From Thermoplasmata archaeon (lineage in GTDB: Archaea; Thermoplasmatota; Thermoplasmata; Thermoplasmatales; GCA-001856825): DNA of 37,238 bases. Shown here one piece after another: positions 30,312-37,238 of this stretch (the first letter of the stretch is position 1; every line of letters starts with the position of its first letter). The notes under the pieces were generated by a model. That model was not told the origin of the DNA. It made no database searches and saw only the letters and a program-made list of their open reading frames with translations. Made by a program: the position numbers and the translations under genes. The stretch lies in the NCBI GenBank assembly GCA_021817415.1, contig JAKAUZ010000005.1, forward strand, positions 1-37,238, written 5' to 3'.

Positions 30312-32630
30312 ATGGATGATGAGATTAGGGTCATTAGTTCCTCATATTACCAAGAAAATGGCGCTCCTGTTATCGAGATATTCGGTAGGAACAGGAGTGG
30401 GGAATCATTCACATTATTGTACAGAGATTTCTTCCCATATTTTTACGTCCTCAGCCCCACGGAAGGCGAATTGAGTTCTCTCAATTCAATAGGAGAGAAA
30501 GTTTCCATTGAAAAAAAGGAGCTGTGGCACAAGGGAAATGTGATAAATGCAATAAAATTCACGTGCCGGTCGCCGTGGAAAGTGCCGGAATTCAGGAGAA
30601 TGATAAGGGAACAGAGCCGCATAATGGCTGCAGATATTCCATTCCACTTCAGGTTTTTCTATGATCTCGATCTTGGCTCTTGTGTAAAATTCTCTGGAGA
30701 ACTCACGGAAAGCAGAAAATTTACCACCTCCAAAACTGTAGAAGTCAAAACCATCCAGAAAACTGATGATTTCCTTCCACCCCTAAAAATCCTGAGCTTC
30801 GACATAGAGAATAGCATCAAAACGCAGCAACTTTACGTCATAGGCTACGTCATCGAGATGGGGGACCAGATCGAGAAAGGTTCACTTTCCGGGAAACCTC
30901 CGGATATTCTGAGGAGTTTCGTGGAGCTGGTGCGGAAGAGCGACCCTGACATCATAACGGGTTATAATATTGACGGATACGACCTTCCTTTTCTTTCAAA
31001 GCTTGCCGAAAAGGAGAACATCGATATGAAACTGGGGAGGGATGATTCCCTTCCCCAACGGATACAGAACCAGTTCTGGCGCATACATGGCAGGGTGGTT
31101 GCGGATGCCTGGTGGAACGTTAAAAGGGAACTGAGACCAAAGCAAGAGACACTTGCATTTGTCTCCCAGGAATTGCTTGGAGAATCCAAAGGAGATGTGG
31201 ACAGGCTCAATATTGACGGAGAGTGGGAAAAGGACAGAAACAGGGTCATTGAATATTGCATAAAAGACGCATACCTTGCCCTGAAGATACTCGAGAAACT
31301 GGATGTGGTCGAGAAATATGAGAATATGAGCACAGTCTCAATGCTCCCACTTGATGACGTGTGGAATTCCGGAAATTCAACCCTTATTGATTCGCTTGTC
31401 ATCAGGGAAGCTGATAGAGAAGGGATAGCTGTCCCCATGAATAATTTTGCAAACCAGAATGAAGAGAAAATCGAGGGAGGATACGTGCATACCATTGAGC
31501 CTGGTCTCTACGACATGGTAGCAGTCCTTGACTTCAAGAGCATGTATCCAAGCCTGATGATTAAGGACAACATCTGCTTCACTACCATTTCGCCAAAAGG
31601 AACTATTGTTGCCCCAAACGGCGTGAGGTTCCTTTCTGCTGACATTAAGAGAGGATTGATACCGGAACTTCTGGAGAACCTCATGGTGACCAGGGATATG
31701 TACAAGAACCTGATGAGGGAGGAGAAGGACATCGGCAAGAAAAGATACTATAATTCGATGCAGGGACAGGTAAAGATACTGATGAACTCCTTCTATGGAG
31801 TCTTTGCGTCGAGTTTCTACAGGTTCACTGACCAGAACATTGGCTCAAGCATAACATCATTTGCGAGAGAAACAACGAAGGGTATCATCAGAGATCTAGA
31901 GGAAAAGGGGGTTCAGGTAGTATATGGCGACACGGATTCTGTTTTTTTGAAGACTGGAAAGAGCGACGTCAATGAGGCAGTAAATATGGCCATGGCTCTC
32001 AGAGATGAACTTTCACGAAAGTTGGGGATTATACTCGAGGTGGAGAGGGTAATTGATCCACTATTTTCGCACGGTGCGAAGAAGAGGTATGCCGGCAAGA
32101 TACTTTACCCGGAAAATGAGAGAGGGAATATCATAGTGAGAGGATACGAGATTAGAAGGACTGATTCGTTCGACCTGCAGTCTGATGCACTGATGGAAAT
32201 ATTCCAACACATTCTTGGCAGGGACGTCAATGCTGCGCTTAAGAGGGCCAAAGAGATAATAGCAGATGTCAAAGCAGGAAATGTGAGGCTGGAGAGCCTG
32301 GTCATTTCCAGGAGTGTCAAGGAATTTGATCTCTACAAGGAAGGAGATTCACTCGCCAATGTCCAGGCAGCAAGGAAATTGATGAAGAAGGGGCAGGAAT
32401 TTGTACCTGGGATGAAAGTCTCCTGGATAGTGACCGACAGCAAGAAAAGACCACAGGTTGTCGAACCTTATCTGCCGAATACGCCGTTTGACGGAAAGCC
32501 AGACTATGAATATTATGCAGAGAGGGTGGCACAGACTTTGGCAAGAATAACTGAGGTATTCAATCTGGATGAATCAAGCCTGAAGAACCAGCAGGTCTCG
32601 AAGAAAAGCACTCTGGAGGACTTCTTCTGA
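30312..32630 (+). CDS. polB: Family B DNA polymerase (PolB)
   Basis: A 772-residue family B polymerase with an intact proofreading exonuclease: Exo I FDIE at 163-166, Exo II NIDGYD at 219-224, Exo III YCIKD near 315-319. Polymerase motif A is DFKSMYPS at 407-414, motif B KILMNSFYG at 488-496, motif C YGDTDS at 538-543. No intein is present. The chain ends KKSTLEDFF, which resembles the PCNA-binding PIP box but has Lys in place of the usual Gln; PCNA itself is encoded at 10720-11460. It is typical of euryarchaeal PolB, which coexists with PolD, whose large subunit opens this window. It is a single-gene unit with its own TATA-like element. Confidence 0.97.
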   Translation: MDDEIRVISSSYYQENGAPVIEIFGRNRSGESFTLLYRDFFPYFYVLSPTEGELSSLNSIGEKVSIEKKELWHKGNVINAIKFTCRSPWKVPEFRRMIREQSRIMAADIPFHFRFFYDLDLGSCVKFSGELTESRKFTTSKTVEVKTIQKTDDFLPPLKILSFDIENSIKTQQLYVIGYVIEMGDQIEKGSLSGKPPDILRSFVELVRKSDPDIITGYNIDGYDLPFLSKLAEKENIDMKLGRDDSLPQRIQNQFWRIHGRVVADAWWNVKRELRPKQETLAFVSQELLGESKGDVDRLNIDGEWEKDRNRVIEYCIKDAYLALKILEKLDVVEKYENMSTVSMLPLDDVWNSGNSTLIDSLVIREADREGIAVPMNNFANQNEEKIEGGYVHTIEPGLYDMVAVLDFKSMYPSLMIKDNICFTTISPKGTIVAPNGVRFLSADIKRGLIPELLENLMVTRDMYKNLMREEKDIGKKRYYNSMQGQVKILMNSFYGVFASSFYRFTDQNIGSSITSFARETTKGIIRDLEEKGVQVVYGDTDSVFLKTGKSDVNEAVNMAMALRDELSRKLGIILEVERVIDPLFSHGAKKRYAGKILYPENERGNIIVRGYEIRRTDSFDLQSDALMEIFQHILGRDVNAALKRAKEIIADVKAGNVRLESLVISRSVKEFDLYKEGDSLANVQAARKLMKKGQEFVPGMKVSWIVTDSKKRPQVVEPYLPNTPFDGKPDYEYYAERVAQTLARITEVFNLDESSLKNQQVSKKSTLEDFF

Positions 32631-32742
32631 ACTTCTTCAATCTCTTTTAAAATATTATTGCATGATCTGTCATCAAAAATTGAAAAGTCGGAGAATTAAA
32701 TGGGCTCCCTTATTGATGAATAACTCTCAAGAAGGCAAAAGG

Positions 32743-32755
32743 TTTTTAATCATAA
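32743..32755 (+). promoter_or_regulatory. TATA-like promoter of the type IV filament module
   Basis: The element tttttaatcataa is centred about 25 nt before the GTG at 32772. No other promoter-like element is obvious in the following overlapping genes, so the ATPase, both platform genes and the second ATPase may form one transcript. Confidence 0.45.
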
Positions 32756-32771
32756 TAGGTAATACAATACC

Positions 32772-34415
32772 GTGCCTTCGAATTCTATCAGGTGGACAGA
32801 TGTTTTTATAGACATGATGAAAAGACCCAAGAAGATTGTCGGGGCAAAGGGGTCATTCCTTTCAGAAACAGAGTTCCTGAAGATAGACGTTCTGGACCCT
32901 GAGAAATTCGATGATGTCGAAACTTACAGCATCAGGGAGCCCTATTCCTTTGCCAAGATCGTCCTTGATAGACTGAACTATGAATATGTTTATATGATAA
33001 TTGAGCCGAGCCTCTCAGAATCTGGAAAGAATCTGCTTGAGACACTGAAACTCTCGCTGGCTCAGGTGATGGCAGTAACGGATGAAACGCTTAATTCAAG
33101 GGAGAGGGAGGAATACATTAAGGAAGGCATAAAGACTTTCGTACAGACAAGAGACCTCTGGGTTGATGAGGTTACCAGAAAGAAGCTTGAGTATTACCTG
33201 ATAAGGGATTTCCTTGGTTACAGCATAATTGACCCATTAATGAAGGATAAAAACATCGAGGATATTTCCTGTGATGGAATCAATGTCCCGATTTACATCT
33301 ATCACAGAAAATACGAGAACATGAAAACAAATTTGAGATTCCCTACTGGAGAGGCCTTAAACAGTTTCATAGTCTATCTTGGGCAGAAAGGAAAGAAGCA
33401 GGTATCGGTATCTGATCCGATTCTTGACGCCTCCAGCCCGGAGGGAAACAGGATAAACGCAACTTTCGGGGACGAGGTCACTGCAAGGGGAGGGACTTTC
33501 ACGATAAGACTTTTCAGGGAGACTCCATTCACCCCGACTGACCTTGTCATCTCCAAAACAGCCAGCCCGGAACTGGTTGCCTACATGTGGCTTACCGTGG
33601 AATTCGGGCAGAACATGATGATTCTTGGTGGTACTGGGGCCGGTAAGACTTCAACTTTAAATGCGCTGACTCTTTTTATACCTCCGACGGCGAAAATCGT
33701 AAGCATAGAAGACACTAGGGAGATAAACTTGCCTCACCAGAACTGGATACCATCCACGACCAGAAGCGGAGTTGGTGAGAGGGGTTACGGCACCGGCAAA
33801 TCAGCGGGAGAAATTGACATGTTTGATCTGGTGAGAGCCGCCCTTAGACAGAGACCCAACTATATTATCGTAGGTGAGGTGAGGGGCAGGGAGGCATACA
33901 ATCTATTCCAGGCAATGGCCACAGGTCACGTCACATATGCAACCATGCACGCAGATTCCTTGAGATCTATGGTATCAAGACTCGAGAACCAGCCAATCAA
34001 TATCCCCAGAATAATGATGACATCACTGAATAATGTTTCAATCCAAATGCAGGTGAGGGTGAGGGACCAGATGGTCAGAAGAATCAAGGAATTGGTGGAA
34101 ATCGTGGGGTATGATCCTGATACAAATGAGCTCACCCTAAATACAATTTTCAGCTGGAACATGAAGACAGACAAGATAGAGTTCATGGGACATTCATATT
34201 TATTCGAGAAAATTATGGATTTAAAGAATATAGACCAGGATGAAATGGACGAGGAGTTCAAAAGAAGAGTTGATGTGATTCGTTATCTGGCAGGAAATAG
34301 GATTACCGATTATATTACCATTTGGCAGTACATTACCGATTATTACAGGAACCCCATGAGAACAATCGAGAATGTGAGAAAAGAAATGGAGGAAAAAGCT
34401 GGTCTTTATGAGTAG
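32772..34415 (+). CDS. Type II/IV secretion ATPase, FlaI/TadA-like (copy 1)
   Basis: A 547-residue secretion ATPase of the GspE/ArlI superfamily, the cytoplasmic motor for archaella, pili or secretion. Seen: an N-terminal region with EDISCDGINVPIYIYH near 173-188, Walker A GGTGAGKTST near 289-298, the Asp-box/switch SIEDTREINLPHQNWIPS near 315-332, Walker B region RPNYIIVGEVRGREA near 365-379, and the His-box ATMHADS near 392-398. The start is GTG at 32772 with a TATA-like element 25 nt upstream. Its stop overlaps the next gene by 8 bp. It is paired with two half-size membrane platform proteins and followed by a second, similar ATPase, unlike the single ArlI of an archaellum operon. Confidence 0.92.
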   Translation: MPSNSIRWTDVFIDMMKRPKKIVGAKGSFLSETEFLKIDVLDPEKFDDVETYSIREPYSFAKIVLDRLNYEYVYMIIEPSLSESGKNLLETLKLSLAQVMAVTDETLNSREREEYIKEGIKTFVQTRDLWVDEVTRKKLEYYLIRDFLGYSIIDPLMKDKNIEDISCDGINVPIYIYHRKYENMKTNLRFPTGEALNSFIVYLGQKGKKQVSVSDPILDASSPEGNRINATFGDEVTARGGTFTIRLFRETPFTPTDLVISKTASPELVAYMWLTVEFGQNMMILGGTGAGKTSTLNALTLFIPPTAKIVSIEDTREINLPHQNWIPSTTRSGVGERGYGTGKSAGEIDMFDLVRAALRQRPNYIIVGEVRGREAYNLFQAMATGHVTYATMHADSLRSMVSRLENQPINIPRIMMTSLNNVSIQMQVRVRDQMVRRIKELVEIVGYDPDTNELTLNTIFSWNMKTDKIEFMGHSYLFEKIMDLKNIDQDEMDEEFKRRVDVIRYLAGNRITDYITIWQYITDYYRNPMRTIENVRKEMEEKAGLYE

Positions 34416-35415
34416 CTCAATTTTCGATAGATTCAGGGTCAAGAAAGAGAATATTGTTTCGACCACTCAATCAGGTTATCTCCTGAAATTTACCCCAAGA
34501 AAGATTAGGGGAGTGAAGGGGTCTTACATAGGTAGAGCGGATCTTAGCTCCTATTACACAGTTTCGTGGAAAATATTCTCGAGGCTTGTACAGGCACGTA
34601 ATTTTAAGTCGTATTCCACTTTGCAGAATACCCTGAGAAAGGCAGCGATGAATGTGCGGGCAGAGGAGTATCTTGCCGCCTCTCTATTTACAGGCATGCT
34701 TGTTGGTATAGTAGTTGCCATTGCGGCGCTGATTCTTGTGGTTCTGAGGCTCTCGGATGTTCTGGATGTTATTCTGATTTTTTCAATTCCGCTTTCAGCA
34801 TGGGTTGCTTACGTTGTGATGATAAATTATCCGAATTCCAAGGCATCGACAAGAAAAAAGTTGATCGAAAAAAATCTCGGCGGAGCAATGGCATTCATTG
34901 CTGCCATGGCAAGTGCAGACGTCCCGATAAGCGTCATATTTAACGAGCTTTCTAAGAGGGACGAATACGGGGAAATAAGGAAGGAGTCCGCCAAGATCAC
35001 GAGGAATACGGAACTTTTCGGAATGGATATATTTACTGCGATCGGGGATGCCTCAAAGGTGAGCCCCTCGGTGAAGTGGCAGGAGTTTCTGCAGGGTGTC
35101 GTCACCACGGCAACCACCGGAGGTAGATTGAAACCCTATTTTATCAACAAAGCAGAGGAATACCAGAATGAGCTGAGGATTTCGCTCAGGAAAAATGCAG
35201 AAAACGTCGGCCTGTTCGCCGAGACTTATGTCACGGTAGGAGTCGCATTTCCTCTCTTCCTGATTGTCATTTTGGCTATCATGGGAGTCATATCTGGATC
35301 TTCAGGAGGATCAACAATAGTGATTCTTGCTGTCTTTTCCTTCTTAGTAATGCCTGTGATTATAGGGACGTTCATCTGGATAATGGGGAGCGTAAGCAAG
35401 GAGGTTGCAATATGA
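34408..35415 (+). CDS. Type II secretion F-domain membrane platform protein (FlaJ/TadC-like, copy 1)
   Basis: A 335-residue inner-membrane protein with four predicted membrane segments at about 89-114, 118-139, 272-295 and 303-326. The cytoplasmic stretch between segments 2 and 3 (about 140-270) carries the T2SSF pattern, including LGGAMAFIAAMASADVPIS near 157-175 and FGMDIFTAIGDASKVSP near 204-220. A basic N-terminal 60 residues precede the first helix. Archaeal FlaJ platforms often contain two such F domains in one chain of about 500-600 residues; here there is one, with the other in the next gene. It overlaps its neighbours by 8 bp and 4 bp. It probably anchors the ATPase at the membrane. 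Confidence 0.88.
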   Translation: MSSSIFDRFRVKKENIVSTTQSGYLLKFTPRKIRGVKGSYIGRADLSSYYTVSWKIFSRLVQARNFKSYSTLQNTLRKAAMNVRAEEYLAASLFTGMLVGIVVAIAALILVVLRLSDVLDVILIFSIPLSAWVAYVVMINYPNSKASTRKKLIEKNLGGAMAFIAAMASADVPISVIFNELSKRDEYGEIRKESAKITRNTELFGMDIFTAIGDASKVSPSVKWQEFLQGVVTTATTGGRLKPYFINKAEEYQNELRISLRKNAENVGLFAETYVTVGVAFPLFLIVILAIMGVISGSSGGSTIVILAVFSFLVMPVIIGTFIWIMGSVSKEVAI

Positions 35416-36257
35416 TTACAATGAAGATCTTCCTACCGTCTCTTGGGGCAGCAATAGTGGCTGGTATAATTGGGGCCGTCCTCTACTTTTCTGGAAATGG
35501 GAATATAATTGCACTATTTGACGCCTTGGTCGTAGCACTTGCGCTGGCTCTTCTTCCTTCTGGAGTGTACGATTACCTGAAAGTCAGGAGAATCAGGGAA
35601 ATAGAGGATAGACTTCCTGACTTCTTGAGGGATGTTGCAGAGGCATCAAGATTTGGAATGACACTTGCAGATGCAATAACTTCTGCTTCTAAAGGGAGGT
35701 ACGGCATACTGACAAATGAAATAAGGAAAATGGCATATCAGATCCAATGGGGGGTTCCTGTCGGAGTCGCACTTGAAAGTTTCCTCTCTAGGGCGTCAAC
35801 TCCCCTGACAAAGAGGATTGTCAGTACAATTATAAAATCGAACGAAGCTGGAGGAAATGTATCAGACGTACTGAACATGGTTGCTGATTACTCCAGGGAA
35901 GTCCAGCAGCTTACCAAGGAGAAGTACAGCCAACTGAGCTCCTACACTGTGGTTCTCCTGATCGCCTATGGAGTGTTCCTCGTTACAATCCTGATACTGA
36001 ACGTCCAGTTTTTCCCTCAGATGATAAAGGCAGGATTAGGGGCAACAGGAACTACCTCGAACAATATTGCATCAATCAATGTAAGCATAATTCCGACCGT
36101 AAAAATCATTTTTGCAGGAGCCATCATAGTACATGCAATCGGAGATGGCCTAATGGCTGGGGTCCTTAAAGACGGAAGATTTGAAAGTGGATTTATAACT
36201 GCGACCGCTCTTGTCGTGGGCGGATATCTTTTCTTACTATTGCTGGGGGGCGTTTGA
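35412..36257 (+). CDS. Type II secretion F-domain membrane platform protein (FlaJ/TadC-like, copy 2)
   Basis: A 281-residue membrane protein with predicted helices at about 6-27, 33-51, 179-200, 227-248 and 258-278, and the F-domain signature DRLPDFLRDVAEASRFGMTL at 66-85 followed by NEAGGNVSDVLNMVADY near 144-160. It resembles the C-terminal half of ArlJ/FlaJ. The start ATG overlaps the preceding gene by 4 bp. Together with copy 1 it would make up one two-domain platform. The odd C-terminal helix count could place its C-terminus outside, which is a prediction only. Confidence 0.88.
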   Translation: MITMKIFLPSLGAAIVAGIIGAVLYFSGNGNIIALFDALVVALALALLPSGVYDYLKVRRIREIEDRLPDFLRDVAEASRFGMTLADAITSASKGRYGILTNEIRKMAYQIQWGVPVGVALESFLSRASTPLTKRIVSTIIKSNEAGGNVSDVLNMVADYSREVQQLTKEKYSQLSSYTVVLLIAYGVFLVTILILNVQFFPQMIKAGLGATGTTSNNIASINVSIIPTVKIIFAGAIIVHAIGDGLMAGVLKDGRFESGFITATALVVGGYLFLLLLGGV

Positions 36258-36259
36258 GA

Positions 36260-37238
36260 TTGAGCAGCATTAACATATTCAAGGATAAGGGACCACATAA
36301 GCTCAGGGGGAGGAGTGCTTCTTTTTCATCTGATGATATCAATCCAAAGTTCTCGTTAGGAAGTGATTGGGAAGTCAAAGATGAGATTGAAATCGAGCCT
36401 CCGTTCAGCAGGCTGGAAATCCTGTTCAACGTAAAGACAGGGGAATACATTTACAATGTTGAGGAGCCAGTCGTTGCTGACAACATAAAGAATTTCATAG
36501 GCTATGTGAAGGACAGGCTTATAGAGGATATAGATTCAAAACCTGAACTCAGGGAGGAAAGACTTCGCATTATCAGGAAGAAGATTGATGAATATTCATT
36601 GGTTAGGGACATGCATCTTTCAGCCATCGATAGAGAACGCGTTTTCTATTACGTTTACAGGGATTTTGAAGGATATGGCCCGATACAGGTACCAATGCTG
36701 GACGCGAACGTGGAGGATATCTCCTGTGATGGCACAAACATTCCCATTCACATTTACCACAGGAGACTGGGAAGCATTAAGTCGAACATAGTTTTTCCGG
36801 ATGATCAGCAACTCGACACTTTGATTTTATGGATAGTGCAAAGGTCAGGAAACCATATTTCCGTTTCAAACCCGATGGCCGACTGCACCCTTCCGGACGG
36901 TTCCAGATTACAGGCAACGCTTGGAAGGGAGGTCACAAAGAGAGGGTCCTCATTCACAATAAGAAGATTCAAAGACAACCCGTTCACACCTCTTGACCTT
37001 CTAAAGATGAAAACGTTGAACAAGGATCTTCTTGTCTACATTTGGCTTGCGGTTGAAAATGGCATGAGTATTTTTGTCGTAGGAGGGACGGCCTCAGGCA
37101 AGACGACATCACTTAATTCCATCCTCCTGTTCATTCCACCGGGGAAGAAGATAGTAAGTATAGAAGATACCAGGGAAATTAACATTCCCCAAGAGAACTG
37201 GATTCCGTCCATAACACGGCCGGGGTTGGGTGAGGTGA
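36260..37238 (+). CDS. Second secretion ATPase, FlaI/TadA-like (3'-truncated by window)
   Basis: This open frame begins at a TTG and runs to the window end for 326 codons. It parallels copy 1: EDISCDGTNIPIHIYH about residue 154, FTIRRFKDNPFTPLDL near 233-248, Walker A GGTASGKTTSLNS near 275-287, and SIEDTREINIPQENWIPS near 301-318, breaking off at PGLGEV. The rest, including Walker B and the His-box, is outside the window. No ATG or GTG fits the N-terminus; TTG at 36260 (or 36254) is the only reasonable start, and GGGGGG lies about 9 nt upstream of the former. The N-terminal 140 residues differ from copy 1, suggesting a distinct partner or role. Codons 1-326 show no internal stop. Confidence 0.85.
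   Translation, partial: MSSINIFKDKGPHKLRGRSASFSSDDINPKFSLGSDWEVKDEIEIEPPFSRLEILFNVKTGEYIYNVEEPVVADNIKNFIGYVKDRLIEDIDSKPELREERLRIIRKKIDEYSLVRDMHLSAIDRERVFYYVYRDFEGYGPIQVPMLDANVEDISCDGTNIPIHIYHRRLGSIKSNIVFPDDQQLDTLILWIVQRSGNHISVSNPMADCTLPDGSRLQATLGREVTKRGSSFTIRRFKDNPFTPLDLLKMKTLNKDLLVYIWLAVENGMSIFVVGGTASGKTTSLNSILLFIPPGKKIVSIEDTREINIPQENWIPSITRPGLGEV

Noticed and set aside
30962-31495. 177-residue minus-strand ORF inside polB
   Set aside because: It is antisense to conserved polymerase and exonuclease motifs, Ser/Phe-rich, and has no support.
1-37238. CRISPR arrays, insertion sequences, integrases, rRNA
   Set aside because: No regularly spaced direct repeats, transposase motifs or rRNA stretches were seen on either strand.

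Overview
The window looks like a chromosomal segment of a Thermoplasmata archaeon, probably a Thermoplasmatales relative. It carries archaeal-type information genes (PolD large subunit, PolB, PCNA, TFB, Rpo7, Spt4, Gar1, S24e, S27ae, GPN-loop GTPase), a bacterial-like FtsZ, and an archaeal tRNA-Lys with no encoded CCA. Many genes have a TATA-like element about 24-30 nt upstream of the start codon and no Shine-Dalgarno sequence, which suggests widespread leaderless transcription. Gene density is high, short stop/start overlaps are common, and no intergenic gap exceeds 300 bases. No CRISPR array, insertion sequence, integrase or clear prophage gene was seen. Family assignments rest on reading motifs in the translated sequence; no database search was run.

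Layout. 1-5075 (+): 3' part of the PolD large subunit, GPN-loop GTPase, FtsZ and a four-helix membrane protein. 5185-7913 (+): methionyl-tRNA synthetase and a PHP-domain phosphoesterase. 7914-9185 (-): a roadblock/LC7 protein and a divergent SIS-domain sugar-phosphate isomerase. 9301-10739 (+): two GT2 glycosyltransferases, the second like dolichyl-phosphate sugar synthases. 10720-13199 (-): rpo7, spt4, GTP-dependent dephospho-CoA kinase, rps24e, rps27ae, then pcn. 13252-15109 (-): a fumarase/aspartase superfamily enzyme and a HIT protein. 15207-21884 (both strands): a surface-glycan block with an alkaline-phosphatase-superfamily enzyme, two GT2 and two GT4 glycosyltransferases, and GDP-mannose 4,6-dehydratase. 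21959-25117 (-): a class V aminotransferase, SerA and a DUF1015 protein, likely a serine operon. 25294-26955: a pilin/archaellin-like secreted protein (+) and an unrecognised 326-residue protein (-). 27231-30175 (-): tRNA-Lys, TFB, Gar1 and CTP synthase. 30312-32630 (+): PolB. 32772-37238 (+): a type IV filament or secretion module with an ATPase, two half-size platform proteins and a second ATPase cut by the window end.

How the parts connect. Replication parts (PolD, PolB, PCNA) and transcription parts (TFB, Rpo7, Spt4) occur at several places. A second theme is the cell surface: GDP-sugar metabolism, two groups of glycosyltransferases, a pilin-like protein with six N-glycosylation sequons, and an ATPase/platform module that could assemble such a filament. 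The observations most worth following are the two-ATPase, split-platform module, the long out-of-frame overlap of gar1 with tfb under a promoter framed by an inverted repeat, the DUF1015-serA-aminotransferase operon, and the orphan 326-residue protein.
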